DNA of 49,253 bases from positions 1 through 49,253 of the forward strand of contig SVTO01000016.1 in the NCBI GenBank assembly GCA_015063745.1. The letters run 5' to 3'. The DNA is from Oscillospiraceae bacterium. Its GTDB lineage: Bacteria; Bacillota; Clostridia; Oscillospirales; CAG-272. The notes beneath the pieces were generated by a model. The model was not told the DNA's origin. It saw nothing but the letters and a program-made list of their open reading frames with translations, and did not search any database. This document shows, one piece after another, positions 17,775-26,376 of this stretch (its first letter is position 1; the number at the start of each line of letters is the position of its first letter). The position numbers and the translations under genes were made by a program.

Positions 17775-19769
17775 ATGAGCTGTAAAGTACCCGCACCGTG
17801 GACACCCGTGGAACTGACGGTAGAACCCGGCCGTGCTGTGGCAAAGGTCTGGGGGCGCACCTATACATGGGAAAATTCCCTGATGCCCACCTCCATCACC
17901 ACCGCCGGCAGAGAAATTCTGGCCGCTCCCGCAGAGCTGCACGCATTGTTTGACAGCAAGGAAGCGCCCTTTAAGTCCATTGTTTACATCCCCTTCGACT
18001 GTGAGGAAGACAAGGCGGTATTTACCGTGTGTGCGACGGCGGACAACATCAGCGTGAACATCCGTTACACCATCGAATACGACGGATTCCTCGAAATGGT
18101 GCTGATCGTCAATCCTTTCTGGTCCTTCTCCGGCACTGAAAACAACTCTCCCCGTCTGAACGGACTGTATTTCGAATTCCCGCTGAAGGCAGAAAGTGCA
18201 AACCTGTACCATTACTGGCCCAACGGCGAATCCAGCACCCGTATTGCGCAGATTATGGCGAGCGGGGAAGTGCCTGCGGAAGGTGTCAGAGCACCCTTCA
18301 AGCCCTATGTATGGGCGGGCTGGGAATTCGGCGGTCTGGGTATTGCTTCGGAAACCGACGAGCAGGTACAGCTTTCTCCCGGCACGGATTATCTGACCAT
18401 CGACGGAAGCGGGGACACGAGAGTTCTGCGGGTCAATCTGCTGAACAAGGTACCCCATCAGTGGGCCGGTCGTGTAGACCGTTGGACCAATGCGCTGGAG
18501 CCGGTGGAATATGTATACGGTATTCAGGCGACACCCGTGAAGAAGATACGGGAAGACCGCATGGATTACCACATTTACCATCATTTCTGTGACGATTACG
18601 ACGAGACAAACGTGATCCTGAACAAGGACGAAACCGGCAAGACCCTGCTGGACAAATGTGCGGAAAACGGTGTAAACTGGATTGTATTCCACGAAGGCTG
18701 GTCCTCCGTACAGAATTACGGCAAGGCAGTGAACGAAGAACAGTTCAAGACCTACGTGGAGGAATGTCACAAGCGGGGCATCAAGGTTCTGGTATATTTC
18801 GGCTACGAATTCCCGACCAACGCACCCACGTGGCATGAAAAGAAGGATGAATATCTGATCCGTACACCGGAAGGCGATCTGACCGGCGGCTGGCAAAGAA
18901 ACAACCCGTGGCAGAGAGCATATCAGGTATGCTACGCCGGCGGATACGGAGAAGTCATGCGGGAAAGAGTGCGTTACTGTATGGAGCACTACGATGTGGA
19001 CGGTATCTATACCGACGGTACCTTTATTCCGTGGGAATGTGCGAATGAAAAGCACGGCTGCGGATACGTCAACGACAAGGGCGAACGCAGACATACCTAT
19101 CCTGTTTTCTCTGTGCGCGAACATGTAAAGAAGTTATATGAAACAGTCCACGAAAAGAAAGACGGATTCATTGATACTCACCAGAGCTCCTGCCTGATCG
19201 CACCGACGTTAGGGTTTGCAGATTCCTTCTACAACGGCGAAAGCATCCAGCCGAGACTGCAGAATGAATTTATCAAGTTCCTGAACCTCCCGGCCTACCG
19301 TACGGAATACATGGGCAAGAATCTGGGCGTATTCCCGCAGACTCTGATCTACGGTGTACACGAAACCTCCAAGATGACGATTCAGAAGGCGGTATCCCTG
19401 TCCCTGATCCACGACGTACTGCCCCGTCCGGAGCATCCCGGCGCACTGCCGTTCATGAAGAAGGTATGGGACGAGCTCCACAATTTCGGCACAGGCACAG
19501 CCAAATGGCATCCGTACTGGATCGACGACGGTCTCGTGAAGGCGGAAACGGAGGATGTATTCTGTTCCGTATACGAAAAGGACGGTGCCTATCTGGCGGT
19601 TGTATCTTCCTTCAACGAAAAGACGGACGATGTGGTACTGACCTTTAAGGGGGATGTGAAGATCGAAAAGCTTGTACCCGGTGAAGCGGAAGCACTGGCC
19701 GATGCAAATCAGATGAAGTTGCACATCAAGGCATACAGACCGGAACTGATCCGGTTTACATTGGCGTAA
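17775..19769 (+). CDS. Glycoside-hydrolase-like protein (DUF6067/GH123-like)
   Basis: The 664-aa protein has no signal peptide and is expected in the cytoplasm. It has an N-terminal beta-sandwich (residues ~1-270), a TIM-barrel-like centre and a short C-terminal beta domain (from ~590; YLAVVSSFNEKTDDVVLTF). The barrel shows GVNWIVFHEGWSS, RGIKVLVYFGYE, HYDVDGIYTDGT with Asp409 and Asp414, and FIDTHQSS. These are the shape of a retaining or substrate-assisted glycosidase barrel, and Asp409/Asp414 are candidate catalytic residues. It resembles DUF6067-type proteins annotated as glycoside-hydrolase-domain proteins; the exact family is a judgement without a search. The start at 17775 is fixed by AAAGGAG. 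It has its own promoter and stands apart from the lyases. Confidence 0.75.
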   Translation: MSCKVPAPWTPVELTVEPGRAVAKVWGRTYTWENSLMPTSITTAGREILAAPAELHALFDSKEAPFKSIVYIPFDCEEDKAVFTVCATADNISVNIRYTIEYDGFLEMVLIVNPFWSFSGTENNSPRLNGLYFEFPLKAESANLYHYWPNGESSTRIAQIMASGEVPAEGVRAPFKPYVWAGWEFGGLGIASETDEQVQLSPGTDYLTIDGSGDTRVLRVNLLNKVPHQWAGRVDRWTNALEPVEYVYGIQATPVKKIREDRMDYHIYHHFCDDYDETNVILNKDETGKTLLDKCAENGVNWIVFHEGWSSVQNYGKAVNEEQFKTYVEECHKRGIKVLVYFGYEFPTNAPTWHEKKDEYLIRTPEGDLTGGWQRNNPWQRAYQVCYAGGYGEVMRERVRYCMEHYDVDGIYTDGTFIPWECANEKHGCGYVNDKGERRHTYPVFSVREHVKKLYETVHEKKDGFIDTHQSSCLIAPTLGFADSFYNGESIQPRLQNEFIKFLNLPAYRTEYMGKNLGVFPQTLIYGVHETSKMTIQKAVSLSLIHDVLPRPEHPGALPFMKKVWDELHNFGTGTAKWHPYWIDDGLVKAETEDVFCSVYEKDGAYLAVVSSFNEKTDDVVLTFKGDVKIEKLVPGEAEALADANQMKLHIKAYRPELIRFTLA

Positions 19770-20081
19770 GCAAGTAAATCAGGACAGGAACATACGGTTA
19801 CAGAGGTTTTGAGAATGCATTCTGCGGGAAGTTAAGGAATAATCGGTACTTCCCGGGAATCGGCAAGAGGGGTGGATTCATGTCTGTTGCCGACTGGTAA
19901 TCGCAAAGTTTCATATTTGAATACAGGGGATGGAGAAAACCGGTGAATTTTTCCATCCCCATATTTTTTTTCGGACATCTGTGAAAAAGATAAATTTCCC
20001 CCTGTATGACCATGTTTGATCATTTAAATAGGACAAATTTGACTTTTTATGGGGTGAAATTGTACAATACAGTTCAGCTTC
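19770..20081. other. Gene-free interval between GH-like gene and lyases
   Basis: No credible gene. It contains hairpins GGGAAGT...ACTTCCC near 19829-19857 and TCGGCAA...TTGCCGA near 19859-19895, then the terminator at 19926-19972. From about 20025 the sequence is the first copy of the leader block that is repeated upstream of the second lyase. Confidence 0.5.
19926..19972 (+). terminator. Rho-independent terminator
   Basis: The stem GGGGATGGA / TCCATCCCC is followed by ATATTTTTTTT. It lies downstream of the GH-like gene. Confidence 0.85.
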
Positions 20082-20110
20082 TTGTATCGTTTTGAAAGAT
20101 ATGATACAAT
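20082..20110 (+). promoter_or_regulatory. Promoter of pectate lyase gene 1
   Basis: The -35 box TTGTAT (20082-20087), 17 bp, and the -10 box TACAAT (20105-20110), conserved in the duplicate leader. Confidence 0.6.
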
Positions 20111-20122
20111 AACAATGTATAC

Positions 20123-20165
20123 TACTGTATTCCGAATATCCATTATGTGTGTTCGGAATACAGTA
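20123..20165 (+). promoter_or_regulatory. 14-bp inverted repeat in lyase-1 leader
   Basis: TACTGTATTCCGAA (20123-20136) pairs perfectly with TTCGGAATACAGTA (20152-20165) around a 15-nt loop. It starts 13 bp after the -10 box and ends 22 bp before the ribosome binding site. An identical stem with one loop change (tgtgtg/tgcgtg) precedes lyase 2. It could be an operator or an mRNA-end stabiliser; there is no T-tract, so it is not a simple terminator. Confidence 0.6.
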
Positions 20166-20201
20166 TTATGAGAAAGTTTTACATTATGGAGGATGAATCT
20201 C

Positions 20202-22139
20202 ATGAAGACAGCAACTACCAGACTGTTTGCGTGCCTGTTAGCCGTTGTCCTGCTGCTGAGCGGATGCAACAATACCGTAGTGGAAGAAACGGATGTTGAA
20301 ACAACCGCCCAGACCGAACCTGCGGAAACGGATCCCATCGAAACCGAGGCAGCGACCGAAGCAGAAACGGAACCGGAAGTACCCGTGATTGAAGAAGACG
20401 TAAATGCGGAAAGTATTTCCATCAAGAAAAAGCAGGGTCTGAATGAACAGATCTATATCCAGCTGGCAAAAACCGAAGCGATGAAAGCCGATCCGGAAAA
20501 GATGGATTTCAAGGTATCCTACCGTGCAATGGACAGAGCGAGATTCGTGGAACTGGATCGGGAACTGTACCTGGATGAAGGCAATTACATCGGCTGCTAC
20601 ATTCTCGGTCTTCCGGAAGGTAACTACTGTGTAAAGATCGAACAGGGAGAAGGGGAAACATATGCCCGTACAACCCTGCTGGATATACATGTTGAAAGAC
20701 AGGACAGAAGCGGATATGCATACTTCAAGAGAGAAGAAGGTATCGGCGGCTATAACAAAGACGGTTCTGTAAAAGAGGAAGCGGTAATTCTGTATCTGAA
20801 TAACGCCAACAAAAACACTTTGACCCTGGAAATCGACGGAAAAGTATACACCGGTCTTGTGGAAATTCTGCAGGCAAAGCAGTATATGGAAGAACCGCTG
20901 ATTATTCGTGTTACCGATAAGGTTACCACCAACCAGTGGACACCCAGGAATTTTGTACCGCGTTATACGGATAACTCCAACTTCGACGAAGAAGAATTCT
21001 GGAACAACAGTTTCTCCACCGAAGCCGGAGAAAACCTTGCGGGTCTGCCGGTAAATCTGTATGATGCCAAGGAAGGTAAGTCCTATAAGTATACCACAAC
21101 TCCGGAAGGCCTGACGGAATGTGTGGAAGGTCGTTATGCCAAGGAGACCAAAGTTCTTGGTGACAGCAATCGTCTGGACAGCGACGAACATATCGGCAAA
21201 GAAATATACGAAGATGATGACGGTCTGAATTACCTCAGCACCATAAATGTCAGCAACCTGACCATCGAAGGTGTAGGTACCACAGCAGAATTCTACCAGT
21301 TCGGTATCATATTCGATTATCCGAATTCCATTGAAGTGAGAAACATGACCTTCAGCAAGTATCCGCACGATGCCATTGGTTTCTATGCGGTAGATGATAA
21401 CCGTGATACCACCCTTTACGGTAACTGCTGGATCCACAACAACACATTCAATACCGGCTATACCGCATGGCATCTGAAGCCCAGCCAGTCCCAGCAGAAC
21501 GGTGATGGTTCTGTGGATATGTCTTTTGTGCACAATATGACTGTATCTTACAATAAGTTTGTCAAGTGTGACAAGACCATGCTGATCGGTTCGGAAGACT
21601 GGGCAGCATGCCAGGATATTACTCTGCATCACAATTACTTTGATACCTGCAGCTACAGACTGCCCCGCGTCAGAAACTCCAACGTACATTCCTACAACAA
21701 TTTTTATATAAATTGTTATGAACACGTAGCAACGGGCGGTACCACCAATTATTTCAGTGAATATAACTGGTACATGGGCGGAAGCGGTCAGTGGTATCTC
21801 AATCTGGAAGGACTTACCGTAAAGGCGTATAAAGATTCGTATGAATGGCTGGCGGAAGGTATTACAGATTGGGGCGTTATGATTGCAGCAGACCGTGAAC
21901 AGGCACTGGAAAACAATCAGTGTTCCCCCGACGGTGCAACGGACTATTCCAAGTTTGACACGGATCCGGAACTGTTCTACTATGATACGGAAAACAAGTG
22001 CTCCGATGTGGAATTCCTGTTGGATACATCAAACCGTGAGGGCTTCAGTGCGGTTCAGTTTGCGGAACGACAGATCAGAAAATACGTAGGTGCTGCGAAT
22101 TTCAACTGTCTGGACCTTCCTGACGAAACAGAAGAATAA
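20202..22139 (+). CDS. Pectate lyase family 1 lipoprotein, copy 1
   Basis: The 645-aa surface lipoprotein probably cleaves polygalacturonate by beta-elimination. The signal peptide ends in the lipobox LLLSGC (Cys22), followed by a Thr/Glu-rich linker (~26-60) and an N-terminal domain to ~250. The PL1 beta helix has characteristic blocks: GDGSVDMS with CDKTMLIGSEDW (substrate-contact Lys and Ca-type Asp), ITLHHNYFDTCSYRLPRVR with candidate catalytic Arg486 or Arg489, and VHSYNNFY. In classic PL1 enzymes the corresponding block is H-N-x-F...R-x-P-R. ATG 20202 lies 8 nt after GGAGGA; ATG 20193 overlaps that site and is rejected. It forms a 2,119-bp tandem duplication with the next gene. Substrate preference is inferred from family only. 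Confidence 0.88.
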   Translation: MKTATTRLFACLLAVVLLLSGCNNTVVEETDVETTAQTEPAETDPIETEAATEAETEPEVPVIEEDVNAESISIKKKQGLNEQIYIQLAKTEAMKADPEKMDFKVSYRAMDRARFVELDRELYLDEGNYIGCYILGLPEGNYCVKIEQGEGETYARTTLLDIHVERQDRSGYAYFKREEGIGGYNKDGSVKEEAVILYLNNANKNTLTLEIDGKVYTGLVEILQAKQYMEEPLIIRVTDKVTTNQWTPRNFVPRYTDNSNFDEEEFWNNSFSTEAGENLAGLPVNLYDAKEGKSYKYTTTPEGLTECVEGRYAKETKVLGDSNRLDSDEHIGKEIYEDDDGLNYLSTINVSNLTIEGVGTTAEFYQFGIIFDYPNSIEVRNMTFSKYPHDAIGFYAVDDNRDTTLYGNCWIHNNTFNTGYTAWHLKPSQSQQNGDGSVDMSFVHNMTVSYNKFVKCDKTMLIGSEDWAACQDITLHHNYFDTCSYRLPRVRNSNVHSYNNFYINCYEHVATGGTTNYFSEYNWYMGGSGQWYLNLEGLTVKAYKDSYEWLAEGITDWGVMIAADREQALENNQCSPDGATDYSKFDTDPELFYYDTENKCSDVEFLLDTSNREGFSAVQFAERQIRKYVGAANFNCLDLPDETEE

Positions 22140-22200
22140 ACGGTAAATAGGACAAATTTGATTTTTTATGGGGTGAAATTGTACTATACAGTTCAGATTC

Positions 22201-22229
22201 TTATATTGTTTTGAAAGATATGATACAAT
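22201..22229 (+). promoter_or_regulatory. Promoter of pectate lyase gene 2
   Basis: The -35 box TTATAT (22201-22206), 17 bp, and the -10 box TACAAT (22224-22229). The -35 box is one base weaker than in copy 1 (TTGTAT), which predicts lower expression of copy 2. Confidence 0.55.
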
Positions 22230-22241
22230 AACAATGTATAC

Positions 22242-22284
22242 TACTGTATTCCGAATATCCATTATGCGTGTTCGGAATACAGTA
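22242..22284 (+). promoter_or_regulatory. 14-bp inverted repeat in lyase-2 leader
   Basis: TACTGTATTCCGAA (22242-22255) and TTCGGAATACAGTA (22271-22284), an exact stem copy of the element before lyase 1. Confidence 0.6.
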
Positions 22285-22320
22285 TTATGAGAAAGTTTTA
22301 CATTATGGAGGATGAATCTC

Positions 22321-24258
22321 ATGAAGACAACAGCCACCAAACTGTTTGCGTGCCTGTTAGCCATTGTCCTGCTGCTGAGCGGATGCAACAATACCGTAGT
22401 GGAAGAAACGGATGTTGAAACAACCGCCCAGACCGAACCTGCGGAAACGGATCCCATCGAAACCGAGGCAGCGACCGAAGCAGAAACGGAACCGGAAGTA
22501 CCCGTGATTGAAGAAGACGTAAATGCGGAAAGTATTTCCATCAAGAAAAAGCAGGGTCTGAATGAACAGATCTATATCCAGCTGGCAAAAACCGAAGCGA
22601 TGAAAGCCGATCCGGAAAAGATGGATTTCAAGGTATCCTACCGTGCAATGGACAGAGCGAGATTCGTGGAACTGGATCGGGAACTGTACCTGGATGAAGG
22701 CGATTACATCGGCTGCTACATTCTCGGTCTTCCGGAAGGTAACTACTGTGTAAAGATTGAACAGGGCGAAGGGGAGAACTATGCCCGTACAACCCTGCTG
22801 GATATACATGTTGAAAGACAGGACAGAAGCGGATATGCATACTTCAAGAGAGAAGAAGGTATCGGCGGTTATAACAAAGACGGTTCTGTGAAAGAGGATG
22901 CGGTAATTCTGTATCTGAATAACGCCAACAAGAACACTTTGACCCTGGAAATCGACGGAAAAATATACACCGGTCTTGTAGAAATTCTGCAGGCAAAGCA
23001 GTATATGGAAGAACCCCTGATCATTCGTGTTACCGATAAGGTTACCACCAACCAATGGGTGCATAAAGACGTTGAGCCGAGATACACGGATAATTCCAAC
23101 TTCGACGAAGAAGAATTCTGGAACAACAGTTTCTCCACCGAAGCCGGAGAAAACCTTGCCGGTCTGCCGGTAAATCTGAATGACGCCAAAGCAGGCAAGT
23201 ACTACAGTTACACAACCACTCCCGAAGGTCTGTCGGAAGTAAGAACAGGCGGTTATCCTAAGGCAACCAAGATCATTGAGAGCGGCAACAAACGTGTTGA
23301 CGAGAAGCATGTCGGCAAGGAAGTGTATGAAGACGACGATGTACTCAACTACCTTGATACTGTACTGGTCAGCAACCTGACCATCGAAGGTGTAGGTACC
23401 ACAGCAGAATTCTACCAGTTCGGCATCAGATTCAATTATCCCAACTCCATTGAAGTGAGAAACATGACTTTCAGCAAGTATCCGCACGATGCCCTTGGTT
23501 TCTATGGGGCAGATGATAACCGTGATACCGAGCTCTACGGTAACTGCTGGATCCACAACAACACATTCAATACCGGCTATACCGCATGGCATTTGAAAAC
23601 CAGCCGTTCTCAGCTGAATGGTGACGGTTCTGTGGATATGTCTTCCGTACACAATATGACCATATCTTATAATAAATTTAATGAGTGTGACAAGACCATG
23701 CTGGTCGGTGCGGAAGACTGGGCAATTTGTCGTGATATCACATTGCATCATAATTATTTTAACACCTGCAGCTACAGACTGCCGCGTGTCAGAAACTCCA
23801 ATGTTCATTCCTATAATAATTTCTATATAAATTGTTATGAACACGTAGCAACGGGCGGTACTACCAATTATTTCAGTGAATATAACTGGTACACGGGCGG
23901 AAGCGGTCAGTGGTATCTTAATCTGGAAGGAATTACCGTAAAGGCGTATAAAGATACATATGAGTGGGTAAAGGAAGACATTACAGATTGGGGCGTTATG
24001 ATTGCAGCAGACCGTGAACAGGCACTGGAAAACAATCAGTGTTCCCCCGACGGTGCAACGGACTATTCCAAGTTTGATACCGATCCGGAACTGTTCTATT
24101 ACGATGTGGAAAACAAGTGCTCCGACGTGGAAAATCTGCTGGATACATCAAACCGTGATGGCTTCAGTGCGATTCAGTATGCGGAACGACAGATCAGAAG
24201 ATACGCAGGTGCTGCGAATTTCAACTGTCTGGACCTTCCTGACAAAACAGAAGAATAA
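22321..24258 (+). CDS. Pectate lyase family 1 lipoprotein, copy 2
   Basis: The 645-aa paralogue has the same length as copy 1. The signal peptide with LLLSGC, the Thr/Glu linker and the first ~245 residues are nearly identical to copy 1. Differences concentrate around residues 250-345 (WVHKDVEPRY against WTPRNFVPRY; the segment after TTPEGL) and on scattered beta-helix loops (DALGFYGADD, HLKTSRSQLN). The PL1 core ITLHHNYFNTCSYRLPRVR is intact, so it should be active. ATG 22321 follows GGAGGA. Each copy has its own promoter and no terminator lies between them. The pattern suggests duplication followed by change of binding specificity; this is inference. Confidence 0.88.
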   Translation: MKTTATKLFACLLAIVLLLSGCNNTVVEETDVETTAQTEPAETDPIETEAATEAETEPEVPVIEEDVNAESISIKKKQGLNEQIYIQLAKTEAMKADPEKMDFKVSYRAMDRARFVELDRELYLDEGDYIGCYILGLPEGNYCVKIEQGEGENYARTTLLDIHVERQDRSGYAYFKREEGIGGYNKDGSVKEDAVILYLNNANKNTLTLEIDGKIYTGLVEILQAKQYMEEPLIIRVTDKVTTNQWVHKDVEPRYTDNSNFDEEEFWNNSFSTEAGENLAGLPVNLNDAKAGKYYSYTTTPEGLSEVRTGGYPKATKIIESGNKRVDEKHVGKEVYEDDDVLNYLDTVLVSNLTIEGVGTTAEFYQFGIRFNYPNSIEVRNMTFSKYPHDALGFYGADDNRDTELYGNCWIHNNTFNTGYTAWHLKTSRSQLNGDGSVDMSSVHNMTISYNKFNECDKTMLVGAEDWAICRDITLHHNYFNTCSYRLPRVRNSNVHSYNNFYINCYEHVATGGTTNYFSEYNWYTGGSGQWYLNLEGITVKAYKDTYEWVKEDITDWGVMIAADREQALENNQCSPDGATDYSKFDTDPELFYYDVENKCSDVENLLDTSNRDGFSAIQYAERQIRRYAGAANFNCLDLPDKTEE

Positions 24259-24280
24259 ACGGTAAAACAAAACAATATAC

Positions 24281-24337
24281 AGGAGAGTGCGGTCTCTGAG
24301 AACGAAAGTTCTTTTGAGCAGTACTCTCCTTTGTTTT
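24281..24337 (+). terminator. Terminator after the pectate lyases
   Basis: AGGAGAGT (24281-24288) pairs with ACTCTCCT (24323-24330), with an inner AGAACgaaaGTTCT hairpin, followed by TTGTTTTA. Confidence 0.75.
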
Positions 24338-24451
24338 ATCAGATGTCGGTGTATGGCGGGGGAAACGGTTCCGTTTTTGGGGAGGTCGGCTTGATTTGAC
24401 GAAAAATATTGAAAAAATCTATCACGCATCGAAAAATTCACGTATTATTTT

Positions 24452-24480
24452 TTGACTTTCCTACTGGAATATGGTATAAT
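24452..24480 (+). promoter_or_regulatory. Promoter of ruvC
   Basis: The -35 box TTGACT (24452-24457), 17 bp, and a perfect -10 box TATAAT (24475-24480), 44 bp before the start codon. Confidence 0.75.
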
Positions 24481-24523
24481 ATACTATTCAAGATGGCATT
24501 TTAGCGGAAAGGCGGGAAAAGAG

Positions 24524-25051
24524 ATGCGGATACTGGGAATCGACCCCGGCATAGCGATTGTCGGCTGGGGTGTGGTGGACTATGACGGACGGAATCTGAA
24601 GCCTGTGGATTTCGGTGCGATCACCACCACACCGGACATGAAAACCGAAGACCGCATTGCCGCTGTATACCGTGAGTTATGTGCGATTATCGCAAAGTAC
24701 GCCCCCGACGCCATGGCCGTGGAAGAATTGTTCTTCAACACCAACCAGAAAACGGGTATCATTGTAGCGGAAGCAAGAGGTGTCATCCTCCTCGCCGCAA
24801 CACTGGCCAGAATCCCGATCCACGAATACACCCCCCTACAGATCAAACAGGCAGTAGTCGGCTACGGCAGAGCAGAGAAAAACCAGGTCATTGCCATGGT
24901 AACTTCCTTCCTTCACCTCCAAAAACCGCCCAGACCCGACGATACCGCCGATGCCCTCGCCGCCGCCATCTGCCACGCCCACTCCGGCACATCAGCACTT
25001 GCGGCACTGTACAACAAGCCTACGACGATGAGAGGGAAGATTGACGGGTGA
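24524..25051 (+). CDS. ruvC: Crossover junction endodeoxyribonuclease RuvC
   Basis: The 175-aa RNase H-fold nuclease resolves Holliday junctions as a dimer, normally with RuvAB. The acidic catalytic residues are in place: Asp7 in ILGIDPG, Glu67 in VEELFF, Asp140 and Asp143 in PDDTADALA. NQKTG and VKQ-type positive loops are also typical (PLQIKQAVVGYGRAEK). ATG 24524 is used; a longer frame would start in the -35 box. ruvA and ruvB do not follow: the next 370 bp is gene-free and the next gene is a methyltransferase. Length matches the family. Confidence 0.95.
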   Translation: MRILGIDPGIAIVGWGVVDYDGRNLKPVDFGAITTTPDMKTEDRIAAVYRELCAIIAKYAPDAMAVEELFFNTNQKTGIIVAEARGVILLAATLARIPIHEYTPLQIKQAVVGYGRAEKNQVIAMVTSFLHLQKPPRPDDTADALAAAICHAHSGTSALAALYNKPTTMRGKIDG

Positions 25052-25421
25052 GTTGGGGGAGACGGGACGCTTTTTGAAAAAAGCTTGGTGGAGTTTGTCG
25101 AGACAAACTCCTGAAGTTGCTTGACAACTTCGATGAACTTCACTGCCCAACGCCGGATTCTGTAGTGCGTGATATAGGAATCCTCGGGTGCAAGGGTGAC
25201 GGAATATCTGTTTGCTCAACGTCCCCCCAAAAAATCCGTAGGGGAGTAGCTTGCTGCTCCCGGAAACATACGATTTCACCGGACATCCCCGCTGTAATCT
25301 GTGGGGAACGGCTTGCTGCTCCCGGAAACATACGATTTCAACCTGACAAACCCGCTGTAAATCCAACTGACGGAAACAAATAGAGAACAACCGATAAACA
25401 TCAACGTAATGGAGAAAATAT
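25052..25421. repeat. Gene-free interval with hairpins and a two-copy 62-bp repeat
   Basis: No credible gene. Two adjacent hairpins, GGAGTTTGTC/GACAAACTCC (25090-25111) and GAAGTTG/CAACTTC (25113-25131), are followed by two copies of a 30-bp block (25249-25278 and 25311-25340, containing CTGCTCCCGGAAACATACG) at a 62-bp period. The sequence between the copies is also partly conserved (CCCGCTGTAA), so this is a degenerate tandem repeat rather than CRISPR. Confidence 0.6.
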
Positions 25422-26294
25422 ATGTGGAAAAGTGATCGCTGGACCGATTATGAACTGATAGATGCCGAAGGGGGCGAACGTCTGGAAAGATGGGGAAAAT
25501 ACATCCTCATCCGTCCCGATCCCCAGATCATCTGGAAAGGGGACAGAAAAAATCCTCTGTGGAGAAATGCCCATGGTGTGTACCGTCGGGCTGGCGGAGG
25601 CGGATCCTGGGTGGTGAACAAAATGCCCGAAGAATGGTGTGTGTCCTACGGGGATTACACCTTCAAACTCCGTCCCATGGGATTCAAGCATACGGGTCTT
25701 TTCCCGGAGCAGGCTGCCAACTGGGACTGGACGTCTTCTCTGATCCGCAAAGCGGTTACCGGCGGTCGTGAGATCAAGGTGCTGAATCTGTTTGCCTACA
25801 CGGGCGGTGCTACGGTTGCGGCATCCGTTGCCGGGGCGGCTGTGTGCCATGTGGATGCGTCCAAGGGTATGGTACAGGCGGCGAAGGAAAACATGAAGCT
25901 TTCCGGCCGTGAGGATGCATTCTGCCGTTATATTGTGGACGACTGCCGCAAGTTTGTGGAACGGGAGATCCGCCGGGGCAACAGGTACGACGGTATCATT
26001 ATGGACCCCCCCTCCTACGGCAGAGGTCCGAACGGGGAAATATGGAAGCTGGAGGACTGTGCGGACGAGCTGATTGCGCTGACGACGAAGGTACTCTCCG
26101 ACAATCCCCTGTTCTTCTTGGTGAACTCCTACACCACCGGTCTGTCTCCATCCACCATGGAATATCTGCTGCTGCGTTCTCTGCCGAAACATATCAGAGG
26201 ACGGGCGGAATCCGGGGAATTGGGACTGCCCGTAACGGAAAGCGGACTGGTACTCCCCTGCGGTGCCAGCGTAAGATGGTCGGCGGAAGGTTAA
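25422..26294 (+). CDS. Class I SAM-dependent methyltransferase (RlmI/RlmK-like)
   Basis: The 290-aa cytoplasmic protein resembles COG1092 methyltransferases of the RlmI/RlmKL group that methylate 23S rRNA cytosine or guanine. Motif I is VLNLFAYTGGATVAAS, the acidic SAM-ribose residue is in CHVDASKGM, a DDCRKF block follows, and the catalytic motif IV is IIMDPPSYGRG. The N-terminal PUA domain of RlmI is absent, and the first ~90 residues form a beta-rich extension (WGKYILIRPDPQIIW). ATG 25422 follows TGGAGAAAA. It lies 82 bp upstream of ecfA1, so a shared transcript is possible. The exact target nucleotide cannot be told from sequence. Confidence 0.85.
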   Translation: MWKSDRWTDYELIDAEGGERLERWGKYILIRPDPQIIWKGDRKNPLWRNAHGVYRRAGGGGSWVVNKMPEEWCVSYGDYTFKLRPMGFKHTGLFPEQAANWDWTSSLIRKAVTGGREIKVLNLFAYTGGATVAASVAGAAVCHVDASKGMVQAAKENMKLSGREDAFCRYIVDDCRKFVEREIRRGNRYDGIIMDPPSYGRGPNGEIWKLEDCADELIALTTKVLSDNPLFFLVNSYTTGLSPSTMEYLLLRSLPKHIRGRAESGELGLPVTESGLVLPCGASVRWSAEG

Positions 26295-26376
26295 GGCCGG
26301 CGGAGGCGGGAATATTCTTTTAAAAGAGCGGGACGTATGATAAAACGTGCCTGCGTCACAGGAAAGGCAAAAGAAC

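Noticed and set aside
24452-24523. A 24-residue N-terminal extension of RuvC
   Set aside because: It would start in the -35 box and precede the conserved N terminus MRILGIDPG.
25249-25340. Possible CRISPR array (two 30-bp repeats 62 bp apart)
   Set aside because: Only two copies, the intervening sequence is itself partly conserved, and no cas gene is nearby.
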